Source of the DNA: Styela clava
Taxonomy: Eukaryota; Chordata; Ascidiacea; Stolidobranchia; Styelidae
DNA length: 64,000 bases
NCBI RefSeq assembly: GCF_964204865.1
Contig: NC_135261.1
Span: 14,694,001-14,758,000 of the forward strand
Direction: 5' to 3'
The position numbers and the translations under genes are program-made. Below are positions 58,402-64,000 of the stretch, piece by piece. Within the stretch, counting starts at the first letter, position 1. Each line of letters opens with the position of its first letter. The notes beneath the pieces were generated by a model. That model did no database searches. It saw only the letters and a list, made by a program, of their open reading frames with translations, and was not told the origin of the DNA.

Positions 58402-60344
58402 ATGGATCCGGAAAATTGTGCATCTTATCAAGAGATTATAGCAGGAATACAAAAGAAGGAGTTGATAGTTGTTGATGTGAGAAGTCCCCATGAAATAGAA
58501 GGTTCTGGAAAAATTGAATGTGATAGGTAAGAGAACTGTTTTAAATGAATTGGCACACTGCAACTTGCTGACTTGTCTGTCTGTCTGTGTCACATAAAAT
58601 CTGTTATATTACAGTACAGCAATGTTTACTCCAGGGAGAGGAAAATTCATAAAATGTCTCAATCATGTAAAATAGACTAAACACCGAAATACAGTATTTT
58701 CCTCAAATAAATGAATATTGTTGGTGCATTTACATTTGACAATTATGCTTTATCGTACTGATTTTGCATAGATTATTTGGGTCTGGTATAGTTAAGTACC
58801 ACATGCACTTCTAGTTGGCCTGTCGTAACAATTTTTGCATATGTCATTCCTAACCCCCACCTGACTACGCCACCAAAAAATTTTGTCACTACATCGTCAC
58901 AGTGGCATAATAAAGACCTCCAAAGTGTATGAATGGACGTCCAAAACGCGCAGATGATCACCCAAAATCGAGCAAGCTATTCTCTGGTTTTCTCATTGCA
59001 ACGATCCCGATATGAGAGAGACTGATGGCGTTAGTGATTTCTTTATCGTCGGCTCATCCATGCCGTTTCGGGCTATCTTAGCTGTACTTTGGGGAGCTCT
59101 ATGACATGATTGTGACCTCGTAGTGACTTGATTTTTGGATGACATAGTCAGGTGGGGGTTAGGAATAACATATGCAAAATTCGTTATGCTAGTTCATTTC
59201 GACTCCATGGTCGGCATAACAGGTGATAAAATAAAGCTGACTTAATAAGAATCAGAAAAGGTAAACGTTCAGAATATACAGATATAAGATGGAAGGAAAT
59301 GAAACTCTAATTGTGAGAAAATACTAGATTCCATATTATGATGCCATTTCAAATTTAAAATTTAAGGAAGTGCCAATATCCTCCATCGCAAAAATTTGTC
59401 ACTTGACTGGACCGATTAATTTCCATCTAAACTTATGAATTCTCCAACTGTGGCAGAATTTTGCACAATAATAATATTATTATTAAAGGATAATCCTCGA
59501 TAGATCAGCAGACTATGTTTAAATGTCTCAAATATTCAAGAAAAACTTAAGAGGTTGTGGTGTGTAAATAAAGTAATGTAAATATTTTTGTATAAATATA
59601 TAATAGCTGAGCAATCTCTCATGTTTGTTGAATTGTATCTATGTATCCTTCAAGATATGATAAGGCTCCAATTTCCTCTTGCGAATTTGTAAAAAATTTT
59701 GTATTCAGATTATAAGTTTCAGTAACTATTCAATGAAAAATATCATTCTACAATACATATTTGTTTCATGTATTTCAGAATACATTTTTAGATCTATGTT
59801 TTCACTCTTAAAACACATTTGCTGACTTAGGTATGACCTATTTTTGCAAAATTTGTTGAGGTCAGATCAGATTTTATAGGTTTGCATTGTGATTATAACA
59901 TATACCATATTCTTCCATCTTGAATGCTGACCAGTTTAGATGTGGCAATTCTGTACTTTCATGTTTTGCATTAGTATTAATAAACATGGTTGATCATGAT
60001 TTATTGATTATGCATGGTTGATTTGAATACCTGTGATCTTTTCTTCAGGAATATTCATTACTCTTTTTATCGTGAAAGTCACTGTGAATTTTTCTTTTTA
60101 AATACTTCCCAGGTGGCTGAATATACCAATCGCAGAAGTGAAAAATGCTTTTTCAATGGATGATGATAGTTTCAAATCAAAGTATGGAATAGCCAAACCT
60201 AAGAAAGAAGATTCTGACCTAATTTTTAACTGTGGTTCTGGCAAACGCAGTGGTATGGCTATAAACGATGTCAAAAGTTTGGGATACACCAAAGCTCGCC
60301 ATTATCCTGGGGGTTATGGAAAATGGAAACAAGAACCTCTATAA
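58402..60344 (+). CDS. single-domain rhodanese (thiosulfate sulfurtransferase-like), two exons
   Basis: Exon 1 (58402-58526) and exon 2 (60113-60344) join at GATAG|GTAAGA and TTCCCAG|GTGG in matching phase and give 118 residues. The product begins MDPENCASYQEIIAGIQKKE; LIVVDVRSPHEIEGSGKI (residues 21-38) is the rhodanese D-V-R motif, and IFNCGSGKRSGMA carries the active-site Cys82 in the loop C-G-S-G-K-R-S. It ends GYTKARHYPGGYGKWKQEPL, the usual end of a small rhodanese domain. Rhodaneses carry sulfane sulfur on this cysteine as a persulfide. The length and layout match the TSTD1/TSTD3 and insect Hsp67B2-like single-domain proteins; I do not assign one symbol. No targeting peptide is evident. 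The intron is 1586 bases and holds a small transposon (58832-59181). A further 5' non-coding exon is possible. Confidence 0.88.
58832..59181. mobile_element. MITE in the rhodanese intron
   Basis: About 350 bases with terminal inverted repeats of roughly 37 bases. Both ends, read inwards, contain TTTTGCATATG and then ATTCCTAACCCCCACCTGAC, with only a few mismatches. No coding frame is inside. The exact ends and target duplication are uncertain because flanks are AT-rich, so no superfamily is given. Confidence 0.72.
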
Positions 60345-61972
60345 GTATTATGTGAAGAAGGTCTTGGCTATCAGTCATGGTTATGTGTATTTTGTATATC
60401 ATCCTGACAAAACATATTTATCAGTTTGAAGCGTATCAATTTCATATTCACACTTTCATCTTTTGCATTCCATAATTTCTAACTAGTGGAAACGTATATT
60501 TCTAACTTCTTTTGACTATGTTGAGGCTATTGAGATTTGAAATTTGACTTTTAGTTTTTTCCGTAAAGGTTTACAGACTGACAGTAATTTAGTTGTATTT
60601 GTTACTTATTTCATGACATCCAAAAAGATATACCACCCTATTCCTATTAGCTCATGATAGTTTTTGTTTTACATATTTGCACTTCTATTCTCAGGTTTAT
60701 AGCTCTGCATTATAATCTTGATTTTTATACAATTAGGAAATTGTTAACTTTATATTGATGAATAATATTATTATTGAGACTTGCCAATTTGTTATACTTT
60801 AAACATTGACTTGCCATCCTTTTGCCATAGACAATTAAAAATGTCTATTTAAATAATTTGATATTCTGGCAAGTAAATATCAGTTTAAACTGAATTATTG
60901 TGACTGCCTTATCAAATTCAGTCAAAAACAGTTTACATTCAATTTTAAAATATACATGTACCGTTATTCAATATTCAGAATCAGAAACTAGTTTTGGGTG
61001 TGATAAGCATTAGTACACTCTTCTTCTTTGACCATCCTTGGCTTCATCATATATATTTATAAATTATATGTATTTTATGACATGTGCAGTCTCTTTATAT
61101 CTCTTGATATGCAAAATTACCATAAATATTAGGTTAGTAAGTTACAATTTAAAAGGGTTTTATATGCATTGTTGCATCCTTGTCATATTATTGTCCGATT
61201 CTGGCTATGCTGTCATTCATTGATAGTTTTGACTTCATACATATACACTAAATTTATAACTGATAACCGAGGGAATGAAAATCATGCACGATTTATACAA
61301 ATATATGCACATTTTAGATTGAACAATTGAATTCGTTAGTAAGGCGTGGTCTTTTATGGTATATTTAATTTTTGTTCCGATTTAATATTTTGTGTAAGCA
61401 ACATTCGAATATTTTTAAATTTATGTCAACTGTTGTCACTATAATTTACTTGTATTCTGTGCGATAAGCAACATTACTATAATAAAATGTAGCAAACAAA
61501 TATGGTTTGAAAATAACCTGAAAAGGTATTATTCATCTCAATCGGGAAAGAACAAAAAGTATGGGGACCGTTAGGTTACTTCGTTCGGTGACCGTACATT
61601 TGAACCCATGTGTGTATCCGCGGGTACAATGTATATGCGGGTGCTAAAACCCGTGGGTTAGGGTTTGTATGTCTCGTCATTTTTTCACTGAATTCAAGTC
61701 ATTTGTCCGTTTGTTTCTTACAGAAAAAATGAAAATAACATTTGACGCTTCAGATGCATTTTTTATCCATGGAAGTCCGAACGATGACGAAAGCTTTAAA
61801 TGGAAGAAAAACTTTAAATTATAATTTTCCAATTCATAAAATTATGTGATAAGGTTTCGAAAGAGGTAATCCTCGTGGCTCGTAACATTTTAGACGTAAC
61901 AGAATGTCTTCCTAGGAAGTTTTTACCTCGGCAATCGGCGAAATGTTATTACGGTTTTGTAGATTATGGGAT
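60345..61972. other. 3' side of the rhodanese gene and intergenic DNA
   Basis: The first part should be 3' UTR. Candidate polyadenylation signals are ATTAAA near 60835 and AATAAA near 61482, but I cannot decide between them. The plus frames at 61038-61223 and 61875-62102 have no recognised domain; the latter runs into the duplicated segment. Confidence 0.4.
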
Positions 61973-62807
61973 GTCATTTTCAGCATGTTGTGGGTTGATT
62001 TATAATAAATTTTTTAGGCTTGGCCAATTCAACTGGTTGTTCAATGGTTATTGGGAGATATTTGGGAAGTCTGGGCAATGGAAATTCCATGTTTCAAGCT
62101 GATAAATGACGATTTTCTATTTTTCCAGAAGTTCTGAACTTTTTACTCCGGTAGGGAAAAATAGTAAATTTTATAATAAATAATAATAATAAATAATAAT
62201 AATAAATAATAATAAAAAAAAAATAAAAAATAATAATAAAAAAAAAAAAAAAAATAAAAAAAAATAAAAAAAAAATAAATAAATAATAATAAAAATAAAA
62301 AATAATAATAAAATAAAAAATAAGTCTAGAATGAATGTCATAAAGTCCGTCAAAAAGCTAACGTCGATAATCGCCTGTTGTTTCTAATTCCAACAAGCCG
62401 TAAGTGGGCGACGTGGAGTAAGGAGAATAGAGTTTAGGTACAATCAAAAGTCACCATGTAAATCGCAAAAAAAAACGGCTTGGCGTGGAGAAGCCAAGTG
62501 CAATTAACAATTTTGGCATGAAAAGGGTGAAAGATGCAATGCGCCACCTCTAATCATGCAATGCGCCACGTTTGGCGCATGCGCCATAGGTTGGCCACCC
62601 CTGATCTAGGGGTTTTGGTCTAACTTTTCAACTACCTAAAGTAGAGAAATAGAACCTAAATTGCCTCTTTACCTCCACTAAGAACCACTCCCAAAGCCTC
62701 AAAAAACATCAATACCAATTAACATTACTCGATATTTAATGTTTAATCACATTAATAATTAAAATTTGTATTTGTATTGAAACTTGCCTGTTATCACGTA
62801 TATCTTA
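61973..62807. repeat. duplicated segment, copy 2
   Basis: Nearly identical copy of 54104-54931 in the same orientation, including the hAT terminus AGGTTGGCCACCCCTG, the ATCTAGGG that follows it and nearly 200 bases of former flank. The left end of the hAT element is absent here; the sequence left of 61973 is unrelated. The A-rich tract at 62171-62321 differs in length from that of copy 1. Confidence 0.88.
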
Positions 62808-63206
62808 GGGTGGAGATCAAAAACCTCACTTAACTTAAACCTGGATTAAGACTAATCTCAGATTAGTTAAACTCGGCTTAACTTCGAAAGTTAACCGGAG
62901 ATCAAAAACCTAGTTTAGCGGTTACTTAACTAATCCTGGTTTAAGTCCGACGTCACGAGGCATTTCATCAAAACGTCGTGGCATGTTGCTCTTTGACCCC
63001 GTACTCCCATGGCGATGACAACGCGAAACCAATTTTGTTGCAATTTGATGTCTTTGCAAAGTCGGTTTTTGATGTATTTCGTTGATTTTTCCGAAGCAAA
63101 GCAAGCTGCGCGAGAGAACTACGAAGAGCTGACGCGCATTACCCGAAATATCAAAATAATAACAATTTATCATAAATAGAATTCTTCCCACTACTGGTAC
63201 CGTACA
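62808..63206. other. inverted-repeat-rich segment with a short open frame
   Basis: GGAGATCAAAAACCT occurs at about 62812 and again at about 62900. ACTTAAACC near 62837 is inverted to GGTTTAAGT near 62939, and ACTAATCTCAGATTAGT (about 62853-62869) is a palindrome. A 56-codon plus frame (63009-63179) starts MAMTTRNQFCCNLMSLQSRF. This may be one end of a DNA transposon (PIF/Harbinger-like elements have similar starts), truncated by later events, but no paired end was found. Confidence 0.3.
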
Positions 63207-63214
63207 GTCTAAAA

Positions 63215-63746
63215 CAGGGTCAGCCAACCTTTTTGGTCGAAGGGCCACATGTGATTCATTATTAATTGCGCGGGCCACTTGACTTGGTAGTTATGATCTA
63301 GTTTTGCTACACTACTACAGGTTAATAATAAAAAAATGCCTCACATCAAACTTTCACAATTATTAGAACAATAAAACTGTTGTTTTCCAACCATTGACGG
63401 GGCGCCATCAGTGGTTATTCCCGAAAGTTTAGCCAAAGACAAGACGCTTGATCATTTTTATCACAGCTCTCGAAAAATCAATGCCTCTAGTCGTACCCTT
63501 AACAGGGGCAATGGCTGTGGTCTCCACGGTAATTTTATATCATCATTAACTACCCGCAAGAAGATAGCAAGTCACCAACTGAGCAGTAAACCTAATGTCA
63601 GCGCTTCGTCAAGAGCAAGGAATACAATAAAAAATTTCCCGCTTTTGCAATTAAAACTCCCAAGCTCTTCAACACGACGAGTTATGGTCTTTCTTGACAG
63701 GCTATTTTTGACATATGGCCCGCGGGCCACGAGTTGGACGACCCTG
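63215..63746. mobile_element. small non-autonomous hAT element (532 bp)
   Basis: Ends CAGGGTCAGCCAACCTTTTT and AGTTGGACGACCCTG are inverted repeats, and both sides have GCGGGCCAC-type motifs inside. Flanks GTCTAAAA (63207-63214) and GTCTACAA (63747-63754) are an 8-bp target duplication with one mismatch. The 117-codon plus frame at 63411-63764 overruns the element end and is not considered a gene. Confidence 0.82.
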
Positions 63747-63754
63747 GTCTACAA

Positions 63755-64000
63755 CACCAATTGAATCTAATATTTTTCTCCTAAAACCTCAGACTTAAAT
63801 TATAGAACCCACATCCTACTTAAGAGTGAAAACAGACGAAAAGAACACACTTTAGCTGAAAACCTATCCCTGGCAAGTTCTGGGCCACAGGTATCTACAT
63901 ATTTAACATTTTATTATTTTAAAAATTTGTATTGCAAAAATAACTAATATTCATTTGTTCAAATGACTGCTAAAATGTACTGACATTCAAGAAATGGAAA
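63755..64000. other. right edge of window
   Basis: Nothing recognised in the last 246 bases. Confidence 0.5.

Noticed and set aside
63411..63764. 117-codon plus-strand frame
   Set aside because: It crosses the right terminus of a non-autonomous hAT element and shows no domain.
1..64000. CRISPR arrays, bacterial operons, rRNA genes
   Set aside because: No regularly spaced repeats, no bacterial gene organisation and no rRNA-like stretch; introns and transposons show a eukaryotic genome.

Overview
The window looks like AT-rich, gene-poor animal DNA. It has introns with GT/AG splice sites, a Frizzled-type cysteine-rich domain (CRD) exon (essentially a metazoan domain), and many eukaryotic transposons. 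The element mix (hAT, a THAP/YqaJ DNA transposon of the kind called ISL2EU or IS4EU, Ty3/gypsy) would suit a marine invertebrate such as a tunicate or cnidarian. The species cannot be fixed from the sequence.

Host genes: only two stretches are convincing host coding sequence. (1) A first coding exon on the minus strand (5484-6521) encodes a long Cys-rich N-terminus, one hydrophobic segment and the start of a Frizzled-type CRD; it ends at a clean splice donor, and its remaining exons were not found. (2) A complete two-exon gene on the plus strand (58402-60344) encodes a 118-residue single-domain rhodanese.

Layout: 1-17 kb is mostly unassigned non-coding DNA around the CRD exon. 17.6-18.4 kb is a non-autonomous hAT element with a perfect 8-bp target duplication. 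21.4-35.2 kb is a nearly identical tandem Ty3/gypsy array on the minus strand (LTR-internal-LTR-internal-LTR) inside one 4-bp target duplication; one internal copy has intact gag and pol, the other a 5-nt deletion in integrase. A slippery heptamer with a downstream stem-loop lies at each gag/pol junction. 36.1-40.9 kb is a complete but decayed ISL2EU-type element with terminal inverted repeats, a THAP-DDE transposase pseudogene and a convergent SWIM-YqaJ pseudogene. 41.5-49.6 kb holds a truncated hAT end with a BED-like reading frame, two related exon-like cassettes, another hAT-like element and a decayed Ty3/gypsy gag-protease piece. 51.3-51.8 kb is a LINE 3' remnant. 53.0-54.7 kb is a hAT element with a transposase C-terminal remnant; its right part plus about 200 bp of flank recurs at 62.0-62.8 kb. 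55.6-56.6 kb is a terminal-inverted-repeat element with 8-bp target duplications; 57.1-58.0 kb is a nested direct/inverted repeat; 63.2-63.7 kb is another small hAT element.

Most open frames longer than 60 codons outside these places show no domain and look like chance. The main biology here is transposon turnover: one very recent tandem retrotransposon locus sits among several older, broken DNA transposon families.
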